Assembly: GCA_949316235.1 (NCBI GenBank)
Contig: OX438748.1
Coordinates: 22,189,575-22,253,574 of the forward strand
Reading direction: 5' to 3'
Length of the DNA stretch: 64,000 nucleotides
DNA from: Oegoconia quadripuncta
Lineage: Eukaryota > Arthropoda > Insecta > Lepidoptera > Autostichidae
Positions within the stretch are counted from its first letter, which is position 1. Each line of letters starts with the position of its first letter. Positions 39,766 to 51,800 of the stretch are shown piece after piece. The notes under the pieces were generated by a model. It saw nothing but the letters and a program-made list of their open reading frames with translations. It did not search any database and had not been told where the DNA came from. The position numbers were made by a program, and so were the translations under genes.

Positions 39766-39902
39766 TTTGAATAAACTGTGCACCTCACACAATAAAACTA
39801 TGTAATACGTTTTCCTTTTCTAATAAATTAGAGGAACATACAACCGCGATAAAGGCTGCATACGCACTGTACAAAGTACTGTATGTATATAGGAAAGTAA
39901 GC
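39766..39902 (-). promoter_or_regulatory. Putative promoter and 5' UTR of ERMP1-like gene
   Basis: Reading the minus strand toward the ATG there is a TATA-like TTTCCTATATACATACAG (about 39882-39899) about 120 nt before the start codon. Transcription would then begin roughly 25-30 nt after it. Inferred only. Confidence 0.3.
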
Positions 39903-42694
39903 CGGTTTGATTTAATAGATTGAATTGAATATTTATTTATCTTCCCCGCCCGACTCAACAGGTGAGAATGACAGTGACAGTTCTATTTTTTAAGTATTTT
40001 ACAGCTCTAGATACAACTCCATTTGGATGACAGTTCATATCAGAAATATGTTGCCAGCGCTACGCATAAATTTACCAGCAATATTTTTATTAGAAACCCG
40101 CCACGTACATTTTATCTGAGTTCTAATTTTGATGATCTAATGAGATAGTTTAAGCCTGAATCATGATTACATATAACATAATGGTACTAACGAATTGTAA
40201 TAGACCGGTCTACTTGGTTGGGTAACCAAGAGACCCAAACAGGGGTAAAGCGGAGTGATCTTTCAAAATGAGTTGAGTAAAATTGATTACATTTAGGTTC
40301 GTATCTCAGGGCCGCATTAATAAAGTCATCAAGATTGAGATCGAGTTTCACCCTCCATACAAATTTTTTGATACTGTTTACATACGCAATTGTATTTCAA
40401 ATATCGATTGTACTTACCTTCATTGCAATCTTGAAAACGTTTTATTATTTGGGCGATTCCTTTTTGTTAATTGGTTTTTTTAGAACACACTCATCATCTC
40501 TTTATAAATGATCAGTCTATTATAGATACGCAAAAAAATATCTGTCTCGTATTAACATGGATGTGATTCGGAAAGAGACGCAAATAGTAGAGCGCGCCAC
40601 TAATGACGCAGTATTCTTACGAAGCTCTAAAGATCCCAGATTATAGAACTCTTTCCCTTTACCAAAATGCCGGTGGGGTGGGGCCTTACCTGCTTATAAG
40701 TATTACTTATCCATCCATATATTGGACATTTATATCTGTGGGAGATTACGATGTCATGGGCAGTAGTAATTACATTCCACCGGCATACTTTTTTATCATA
40801 CCATGACATAAAAAAAATCGCCCAACCATCGTGTGTAAGCATACATAATCTAAACTTTAGTCCATAAAATAAATTTTAGAGACCAAGAGAATTCTTTATT
40901 TTCATGTCTTGTAAATTAGGCTTTCTATGCTACAACTTCTTCTGATCTGTTACTAATATTGAGGAAACGCATTCGATTATTCGAATCGAAATAGAAATAA
41001 TAATACATCTGAAAATTGTAAGTACTCAATATTTTTATTATTATGCTCACAAATCTAAGTACAGTGTATAGTTTAATTACCTATAGAATAAATTAACATC
41101 GGGTAATCTCTATCAAAGATTATTTTTATTACATCACTGTTTTATATAATGTACTTGCAAATGTCTTCACGATTGTGTAAACAATAGAAATTGTGACCGT
41201 GCAACGATAGAAAAATTTACTGCAGATAAGTATAACCATCCATTATTCAATTTATATCATATTATTTTTTATTTCACATTGCAACTTCTTCTTCGCGAGT
41301 CGATGGCTAAATCATCAAATTCTTGAGAACCAGAATTTGGCCACGTGTACATTGCAACAAAACCTCTAAATCTTCTATTAAGAAAGTCGCAAGGACTTCT
41401 AAATTTATAAGTGTTATTAAGCAGCATCTTAATGAGGTTGAAGTAAATTTCAGATTTTTTTTAAATTTATTAAAGAAACCAACAGCGTTACACATATGTA
41501 TAAACATTACATAGTATGCAAAATGTAAGGCAAACCAAAGGTTTCATTATATAACCAAAAATTCAATAGTGATGACTGAAAACATTAGACAATGCTATAA
41601 GAATTGATCTAATACTGGGAACTTATTCAACTCGTGCACGATGTCGTTTACAATAATCAAGTTCAAATCAGAGGGACGAGAGAGGGAAGGAATTTTATTC
41701 TGTTAAACGATCACAATTATTTTAAGTCATTGGTTGTTTCTATAAGTACACGCAATTAAAGTTACACAGACCTTATTTTACGTTATTATACGTTTAGTAT
41801 AATAGTTAGTTGGTAATAATAAATTATAACTATTTTTACAGTTACATTATACAGTTAAATTTATACACTTTATTTACAAAAAAAATATGTACAGTAATAA
41901 TAACGCTAACAGATCTATTTAATGTAAATAAAAATGGAAATACTCCCGAAGATAAATAAAAAGTAAAGTAGGCGCCTACAAAAAAATAATAAAACTAATG
42001 GTAAACATCACAATAAATGATTATTTTTCTGGATTATCTGTTGACAAAAATTCTCATTAATGGAAAGTAAACTAAATTCACATTATGTACATTTAAATTC
42101 ACTAATAAATCTAGCAAGTCTTTCTCATTTAAATTTTGCATTCTTCTAAATGGTTTCTTTTATTATAACATGTTTTATAAAGTATACGTTTACAACATTT
42201 GGCAGTCTTGCATGCTTGCGGTTACCTGCTTCTAGCCACAACTAGCGTAATTTGTATATAAAGTAGCAGGGCTTAATTTCATAAAATTTTCATTTTTTAC
42301 TGTAACTATAATTGTGATTTAAACCGCTCTATATAAAATTTTGTCAAACAATAATACATACACAGGTAGTCTCTGATTTCATAGCTTTGCTATTAGCATA
42401 GTTATCATACATTAGAAAAGGAAACCGTATTTACCTATACTTACTTGATACAATGTCACTTTGATACAACTCGCAATGGAAACCAATTACACTGAACTAT
42501 TAAAAACCGAGTCATTATGCCAACATATTGCAATTATACCCTTATAAATCAAGTTACACTTTACTGATCATAATCAAGTCCAAAGTTAAGTTTAATAAAT
42601 CGATTAAGTACAGTTAAAGACTTCTGAGTAGAAAAATCCAGTGATAAAATTTTGTTTCATCCCTCTCTTTTGGAGGGTATTAGGAAAGACGACA
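39903..42694. other. Intergenic region and tup 3' UTR
   Basis: AT-rich, without recognisable genes. The tup 3' UTR must lie at its right; the complement of TTTATT at 42159-42164 is one possible AATAAA signal, about 530 nt after the stop. 40650-40790 has weak inverted ends (ATGCCGGTGG and CCACCGGCAT) that could be an old MITE. Confidence 0.5.
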
Positions 42695-42805
42695 CTAGGG
42701 TGATGGTGGTAGACTATCGTCACTCTCGAGGTAGGTGACGTAGTTGTCCTCCCCGCCGTGAGGGGGTCGAGGTGGCGGGAGGGACGGGACATCGTAGCCG
42801 TGCAT
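42695..42805 (-). CDS. tup: tup last coding exon
   Basis: Acceptor CTTCTCATTCCAG, then [20 protein letters not shown] and [19 protein letters not shown]. The TYLESDDS tail matches insect Tailup C-termini. Phase 0. Confidence 0.94.
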   Translation of the reverse strand: MHGYDVPSLPPPRPPHGGEDNYVTYLESDDSLPPSP

Positions 42806-45800
42806 CTGGAATGAGAAGTAGTACTGCGTTTAACACTTTTAGCTTCCATCTCCAACTAAACCAATGGATGATTAAAGTAATAAAAAACATATTAGTTGGC
42901 TCTACCACTACCACCCTTATAACAATGAGATAAATAGTCCTATTCCGTTTAACAATCTATAAATATCAATGTAAATGTCAATGGTAGGTAGTATAACCGA
43001 TATTTTATTACAAAAATGAGGAATTCTTACAAAACTTCAAATAATTTTTATCTCCGGCCTTGTCAATATTAGAAGTAATTATTTTATGAAAGTAGTACTA
43101 CGTAGAGTAGTTTTAAAATAATGAAGCTATAGTGACAGCACGCTACCAGTGAAAGGTCTAAATTTTCACTTAATATGATTACGATTGAGATCAAGAATTA
43201 ACTCGTCATTGCATTGTGATGACCCCCATTGTTGTAACAATTGTCTTTCTACCTGATTAACCAGCTGTTGGAAGGCCGCACTGTGATGCGGAGCTCTATC
43301 TAGGTCCGCATGCAGTGCGAAATCCGAGAGCGCCTTCCACGGCGGCTGATACGCCGTCACCTCAAGAGGCAGAGGTCCAGCTGGTTCATGGCGCACGGGG
43401 GAGCCTGCTACGAGGGGTACTCCCATTGACATGTAGCCCATGCGACGGCCTTCCTGTTGCAAACATGGTTATCAGGTTAGATAAAGCTGAAATAGGTACC
43501 TATCACATTTCAATTAAGAGAATGGAATGCGTAGTTATTTTGTCAAACGCCAACTGTGGTTATATTGGTGACATAATAAGTAATACTGAGATATTTTACG
43601 TAACTTATAATGGCATTATATTACTCTGTAAAATAATCTTGTAGGTTAGATGGCTACTTTTGAGAATACGGACACATACAATAAGCACCCTAAACAGGTC
43701 CATAATTATGAAGCCAACCCAACCGTCTCATATATTTCTGCCATCAGGTTTAGCTATATTTCGGTGTGAAAGATTTGACTTATCTTCATAATATTAGCAA
43801 CAATGTGCAAAAATCTTCTTTATTTTGGTTAATATAATACAAGTGTGTGGTCACCATATTTATTCAAATTTGAATTTCGAATATATTTAAGTGCCAATTT
43901 TTTTTTAAATCTATCGGAACGAAAGTATATCCTGTATTATATATACACCAATAGTATAGTTGCATGTATAGTCTACAACAAGTTAACCTATCAAGTTATT
44001 AAGTAACATGAACAATCTAAATAATGAATTGGTCCAGTCAGACTCAGAGGTAATGTTAAACAAAATTTTATTTCGTCTATAACTTATACAATGAATAAAT
44101 ACTTAACTCTATTAATAATAAAGGAGTATACTAAAGGATAAATTACCACCTTCTCCTGTTGCATTTGCATTTTGAGTTGCAAAGTTTTCTTCTTGTCTTT
44201 GCATCGTTTATTTTGAAACCAAACCCTGATGACTCTGGGACTGAGACCTGTCATCTCTACAAGCTGCTCCTTCATCAAGGCGTCTGGTCGAGGATTTGCT
44301 GCGTAGCAAGTTCTGAAAAAAAAATGTATGATTTATTATGATAAGAAATTACTGGGATGTCGTGTCTTATTTTCTGTCGCATTGCAATTTTTTTTGTTAC
44401 CTTAACTATTTTTCAACGGATAAGTTTGTGTTCAAACCACTGATTCATAAATGTTAGCAGACCGAATATAAGGATTAAAAAGCGTATCCTGTTTCCATAT
44501 AAAAGTATTAGCTACGTTTAGGCTTTGACTTATGAGAAAATGTTTACAAATGGGTTTAAATTGTATGGATTATCAGATTACGAATTTATTAACACCCTAA
44601 TTAATTTCTCGTAAATCTATTCTTTAGAAACGTTTGGTTTGCTACTATTTATAAGACTGTGATTCAAACGCACTTCCAAGCAATTATAAATACTAATGCT
44701 GCAACTAGTGGAATAAATAGTCTAGTCCCTACAACTGATCAATTTTAGTTTTAGTTTATGTAAAGGATAGCTTAAGGTGTATAATTTTGTCACTACTTCA
44801 TATCGAATTCCATAGCAAAACAAGATCGAAAAGTTAGGTTAACATTTTCTTAAGCAGATTGTACTTACAATACAAACATAAATTAATTTATCCCAGAAGG
44901 GACTCGAACCCCTAGCTTTCAATTATGCACTCGCAACCGGCAGCACTATCTATGCAATAATATCAGAAGTACCTAACTGCTAATTTTCCCTATAAAAATG
45001 TAAAATTTTATGAAGTTGCAACACTAAAGGGATAAATGTCAGAGGCGCCCAATTCACATGATTCCATGTCAGATACATTTTAAAAATTATAAAGTTATAA
45101 TGGAATTTGCAGTTGCAGACCAAAAGTACTCTGTGATTTATTGCACTTAGTAGTACCTCAGGAGTATACATTATGCTCAATGTATACCTACTTTAGGGCA
45201 ATCTAAGGTATTTATTCGGATCGGTCCGCTAGTTTGTGTGTCATAAAATATTATGTCGATAGTTAGATTTAAAACCTACATGTAACCTGGGCCTGCAGTC
45301 CCGACATAGATAGCGATCGTTATGTTATCGAATTCGGTCGTTAAGTCCTAACAATGTTATTTTAATTGGAGAATTAGAGTCTTTAGTATCAAAATGTCGG
45401 TTTCCATTGAAACTACGATTCAGGCTTCCAACAAAAACCGATATGATTATGAACACTATAACATTAGAACAATAATTGTATAAGGCTTTATTTACCGGTA
45501 TTTTCGAAACCGGTTACAAGCACTGGTTATTACAATTTACCACTCGCACAGCTGTAAGAGTGTCTATAGAATCAGTATAAGGCCCGTATTTTAGAATGTT
45601 GCTCAAGAGTAGATTTGCGTTTTTTTTTTCTTTTTTTTATATATGAGAGGGCGGCAAACGAGCATTTTATGAACATAGGTTTGGTACTTGACCTCAATCA
45701 CACCTGATGTTAAGTGAAGATGAGGTCGATGGTGGAAGCGTACTGACCCGGAAACCCCTACACATTTGGGGGACTGGCTATCTTATCTCTGACAACCGGA

Positions 45801-48800
45801 ACACAACAATGCTATTAACATTTGGCGGCAGATTTAGATAAGATGGTGGTAGCTAGCCAGGCGGACATTTAAAATGCCCTACCACCAACCAAACCGAGTA
45901 CTTACTTAAACATGTACCCCGCTGGGGATCGAACCCGCGACCTCTGAATCGTAAACCCAATGTTGTTTACATTGAGTTGTTTAATGGAGGCGGTTTGGGC
46001 ATAGTTAAAATAAAGCTGTCCCTTTTTAACTGCCTTCAAGCGGAGATCGCTGCTTGAGTAACACTGTAATATGGGCCTTAAGCCGCAACTAACCTTAGTG
46101 TGTGTAGTTGTTTTTCATTGAGCACGGTCCGGACCCTGGTTGGCTTACCGTCTGCAGCCGTGGAGGTGCGCGCTCGCCCGCTTTTGTGTGACCCAGATTC
46201 GCTGCCAGAGTCTGGAATTAAAAAAAAAAGAAATTAAATTTGGCGCGCTATTCAGCTGACCAGAGATACCGTTGAAACATTAAAATAATGATTTAGGCGC
46301 CAAGATCAGTGTACGAAGTGAGAGTTTTGTCTCGTTTCTAACTTTACAATCGGGTTCGCGTTTACGAAAAAGTATGTATGAAAAAAATCGTTTTGCAAAC
46401 TATCCGCTAGAGGCGCTGCACATTTCTTCATACAAATCGTCACGTGCACGCGGTAGTATATAGTTAAGTCGAAACAAAACTCACACTCCGCGGCGTTAAA
46501 TTACCGAGAGCAAAGTGCAAAGAGGTTTATAAGACTTTTTTTTCGATCTGGCAACCCTAAGTGTATGTTTCAAGCTAACTCCTATAATGACGCGTTAGCA
46601 AAGGGTCAGGTGATTAAAGTATTGCCTAGCTTAACGGTCACGTGTTTATAATCTAACTTCGCACCTTGGTAATCCATGGGACTGGTCACTGAGGGGTTAA
46701 TTCCTTTGTAAATATGTAATTAGAAATAACCCGATCCCGCTTTGTAGAGTACATATAGAGAATACACAAAGTGCAATTCAGCTATTTTGATAAAAGGAAA
46801 AAAATCTTAAATAGGTAATCTTAAACAGGAGCGTCGGTGGCTCAGCGGTTAAGACGCGGCCCCCCAATTTAGGAGGTCCGTGTTCGATTCCCAGGCAATC
46901 CATGTACCAATGAGTTTTTAAATTTAGTTACTTAATAAATAATAATAATAAATAATAAATATCCTTAGACATACCATCTAATTCCACAGTAAGCAACTAT
47001 ATGCTTGTGTTGTGGATACCAGATGGTTGATATAATACATAAATATATTTTTTTTGTAAATAAATACTTATTATAAATGGAAACATCCATAACTCGGGTA
47101 CACATGTCCGTATTCATCACACAAACATATGCCCCTAGCGGGATTCGAACCCGCAACCTTTTGGTATAGTGGTCAGAGTTGCTAACCACTACACCAAACA
47201 GGTCGTCAAACTACAAACTACAGGTACTTATGTACATTTATCCGACTGCTCTGTGAAAAACATCGTGAGGAAATCTGCATACCTGAGAAATAAAAATTCT
47301 AGGGCATTTGAAGTCCCCAATTCGAATAGGGCCATCGTGGTGGACTATGGCCCATACTCCCTCATTATACGAGGGAAGGCCTATATCCCTGCAGTGGCTG
47401 AGATGATGAGAGTGGCACTATATCACACCTCAGACTAACAATTATGTTAGTCTGAGATCAGCACAGTTTTTTTGACATTGTCAATATAGCTGAAGTTCAG
47501 TTTTTTTTTATGATTGACTGGAGTCGCATTTGACCACAATCTCACCTGATGGAAAGTGACAATGTGGTTGAAGATGAAGCACGCGATCCCATTAAACGTC
47601 TATTCACCCTGCTCTTGAAGGTCCCAAGGTTGTAGGATTCAGGTAAGACTGACGCCGGAAGGGAGTTCCATGCCATGGCTGTTCGGATTAGTTTATTCTA
47701 GCATCACGCCTGTTTTAGTATAGTTTTATGGGAGAACGGTAAAGAGGTGGACAGTATGTGGTACCCATGCCATTCTTACATCATACAGTTTTGTGGTAGG
47801 ACGGCAAAGAGGTTTACAATTAGTGGTGACTATGCTATTCTTACTAGCTTTCAGCCCGCGTCTGAGGCTCGTACCTAGTATTTCAGAATGTTACGTTAAA
47901 AAGGGACAGGTTTATGTAACTTGTATAGCGGCATCTCTTTCTAACTATGTTTTAACCCCCTCCGTGGCTTAATGTAAACAACATATTTAGTACTCGGTTT
48001 GGTTGGTGGTAGGGCATATTAAATGTCCGCCTGGCTGGCTACCACCATCTTATCTAAATCTACCGCCAAGCAACAATCGTAATAGCATTGTTGTGTTCCG
48101 GTTGACAGAGATAAGATAGCCAGTGTTGGGGTTTCCGGGTCAGTACGCTTCCATCTTCGACCTCATCTTCACTTAACATCAGGTGTGATTGAGGTCCAGT
48201 ACCAACCCAACAAACCATAAAAAAAAAAATGTTCAAGCGAAGATTTACGCTTGAGCAACATTTTGAAATAAGGGCCTTAGACTGCGTAAATCTCGAAATA
48301 AAAACTAATTTTTATCACTGTAAAAGGTTGGGAATATACGTCAGATTTTTCCATCAGATAATTAGTCTGATCCGACTATCGGAAGGCGTTGGAGCCATAA
48401 TTTTTCTTTGAACATTCAATAACGTCCGTCCACAGTCGGATCGGACGTCCAAGTAGGAGACAGCGTCGAAGTGTTTACAATTTTATTACCTGTTTTTTTC
48501 TGTTTAGCGAGCAACTTTATTTGTTATAAGTAAATGCAATAAGTAACAGTAATTCGTCGTCCATTTTTCCATGATTTTTTTTCTGCTTCTCACCACACGT
48601 CATAATAGCTCGAGAACGACTGAGTTTGGAAATTGGCCGTGTATCAAATGAATACGATCAGATAGAGGTTCTATTAGTATTTATGTATTAAATCAACCAT
48701 CTGGTATCCACAACACAAGCATATAGTTGCTTACTGTGGAACTAGATGGCGCTGTGTGTATGTCTAAGGATATTTATTTATTTATTTATTATTATTACAT

Positions 48801-51800
48801 AATTTCATCGTTATCGTCTTCGGTTACGTTCTGACATGTGATTGGTTGGTCCATTGCTCGCTCGGCAAATTGACGGTTTCTCATTGGTCAATGTAATCGA
48901 TGAAGATACCGTTGAAGTTACGTAATCTAAGGGCTCATCCTTAGATTAATGATTGGTCTCCGCGCCGCTACGACTAGATACCGTCGGCGTACTCGAAAAA
49001 TGCGGCAACAAATACTACGCCGTATTCGGCGTAACCGCGCAGTCACGCCACAAGTTCAAATTTCAAATTTTGGTTTAAGACTGAAGCAAAATGCCGGTTT
49101 GCGTAGTCAAACTATGTAATAACAATACTACAAAAAATAAGAAAGATACTGGCATCACATACCATCAGTAAGTACTGTATAAATCTACACACTACAATAT
49201 TGAGTTGCCGCATTCAGGAACCTGTTTTTTCTTCATAGTGCGGTATCTAGTCGTAGCGGCGCGGAGACCAATCATTAATCTAAGGGCTCATCAGACAATC
49301 GGAAACACAATCGGATGATTAGTTACGATTTTTAGTATGGCGATTGTTAATCCTCTTCTTTTATTGGTCCATGGGAATGCTCCACTAATACTAATTTGCT
49401 CTTTTTTGGTACCCTATATCCATATTGTTTGTGGTAAAAATTATTATTAAAAGTAATTTGGCAGTGGCAGTTGCCAACGCCCGACCGAAGTCTGTTCAGG
49501 GACTTCCAGGTGGCACCCCGATTTGATCATGGTACGTTCGCCGTGGTCTTCCCCTACCAACACTACCATCCACATTCGTTTCGTATATATCTTTCGTTAG
49601 TCTCCTTTCATTCATCCTCTCCACTTGTCCAAACCATCTCAGTATATTTTCAATCTGAATTTGAGAAAATTTGACCATTTTGAATGTAATAAAGAATTTT
49701 TTGACTTTGATAACTACCTAGACTTACCTAAATATTTCAAATCTGCACTGTTGGTTTCGATCGAAATTTCTCTTCTCACTTAAGTCAAGCACGCGTGAGG
49801 AGCGCTACGGTTCGCAGAAATCAGTCTCGGCCCGAAGTAACATGGGCTTTTCATTAGAATGCAATCTAAGGGCTCATCAGACAATCGGAAACACAATCGG
49901 ATGTCTATATACCCGCCCTAAAACAGCGCTGCTAGAAAAGGAAACCAACTATGGAACGTATTAATAAACCATTCTCAAGATTGAGAATAGTCTTGTGACT
50001 AGTCTCAAGTAATCGTGTTGATTAATAAACCTAACTTGAGACCGGAAACGCGCGTGCTTACTCAAGCAGTACTCACTTGAGAGTTTCACGTATTAATCAA
50101 CGGAATTCAAGACTATCATTCATTCGCCGCTGAGGCGAATACTTGATAAGTGATCTCAGCTAAGTAGACCACAAGACTGGTTTATAAATTAGCACGGAGC
50201 TTGAGATAGCGTCAACTGCTTAAGACGCATGTCGATGGATACAGCCTCAAGACTTGTATTGAGATTGGTTTATTAAAATAATCCGGGCTTTAGTGTAGTA
50301 CATTTTGCAAGATCCCGTTGGCGTCATCTAGACTTTTAACCTTTGATGATAACTTTATTTTAAAGATTTAGTTTTTTCGGAAAGAATCAGTTAAAATACG
50401 CACGTGTTTATTTCTATAGTAAGTAGAGTCTTTAATTTTTCTAGAGTCCTTGGTTCTGAATACTTCCGTTTGAAATATTTCTCCTCTCCTTAGACCCTAT
50501 TGAGGTGTTGGGACTTGGCGAGAGGAATTAAACTAACATTTTACATTACCTTACGACAAATGTATATTAACTGCCCACAAGGCTTCGTATCATACATTAA
50601 TACTTAGAGCTACGTACATGATGGGGGGAGGGGGGGGGGGGGGGTGCATAAAATGAAACCTACAGATTGCAATATTGAAACACACACGTCCTACAAAAAG
50701 TCAGTCAATCAAAGTCAAAATCAAAAAAAGTCAAAGAAATTTCGGTAATACAAGTACGGGCAATTAAAATTGCTGAATTGTCGGCAATACAGGCCGTCAC
50801 GACATATAAAGCAATATAATGCGATGTCCATGTAGCAAATGTAGAGCTACGGCCACACCCATACTGACCGATATTATTTAATATACAATACATTCATTTA
50901 TTAGCAAATTAGTTTAACAACTGTCGCTCACCGTTGACGAGGTTTTTCTTCCGTCGGCGCATCCCCCTGCCGGCCGCTCCCCCCGCGGATAGATAGAGAA
51001 AAAGTTGACTAAAATTTATCATAGGTACTGGATATTCGACAATTGGTATCCACGAAATATATAATTAATATTATTACATGTCTTCTGACCAAGAGATCAC
51101 TACCTGAGTTCCCTAAATCTACGACAAAGGAACCAAATAGCTCTACCCTCTTCAAATATGAAAATATATAGTATAAGATCCGGCCATAGAAATATATACC
51201 CTCATCTGTTATTCGACTATAACAAAATTATTATGTTAGTTAATGAATATATTAATACATTGAAAATGGGTTGCCTAGCTAAATCGCGGGCCAAACGGTT
51301 AATTAATGTAAATCTAAATTAATTGTTTTTCAATTAACTTCCCCGATTTGTTATTTATAAAAATCGACCATTATCTGAAAGAACATAACATAAGGAACTG
51401 GAAAAATATAGGTTGCCTACTTTCCCTTCAGCCTAACTATGGATTAATATACCCTCATCAGTTATTTAATTGATTTTTTTTTAAATTAAACGTTATTTTA
51501 TTCTCTTTCTAACAGTATAAGGTTGCCTCAGTAAAAGTTTGTCACATGCGCGGTTGCTGTGATTTTAGATGCGTCGTACAAGCGAGCTACATTGAATAAA
51601 TATTGGATTTAAGTCAGATTATATTAAAAATGGTATCAAATACTTTTCACTCACATATTTATTTAATAACAATACATAATTATAATTACATAAAAATTAG
51701 AAAATTTTTTTGTTTACATATTTTGATTCATGAATAGCAAAAATATTTTTTAATATCTATTAAAAAATTATATAAAAATTTTCCAATAAAATATTTTTTT

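Noticed and set aside
50940..50985. GC-rich micro-exon candidate of tup on the minus strand (reads RRRKKNLVN before GTGAGC)
   Set aside because: Its phase does not fit between exons 58315-58420 and 46094-46211, which already join by a split Asp codon; no homology recognised.
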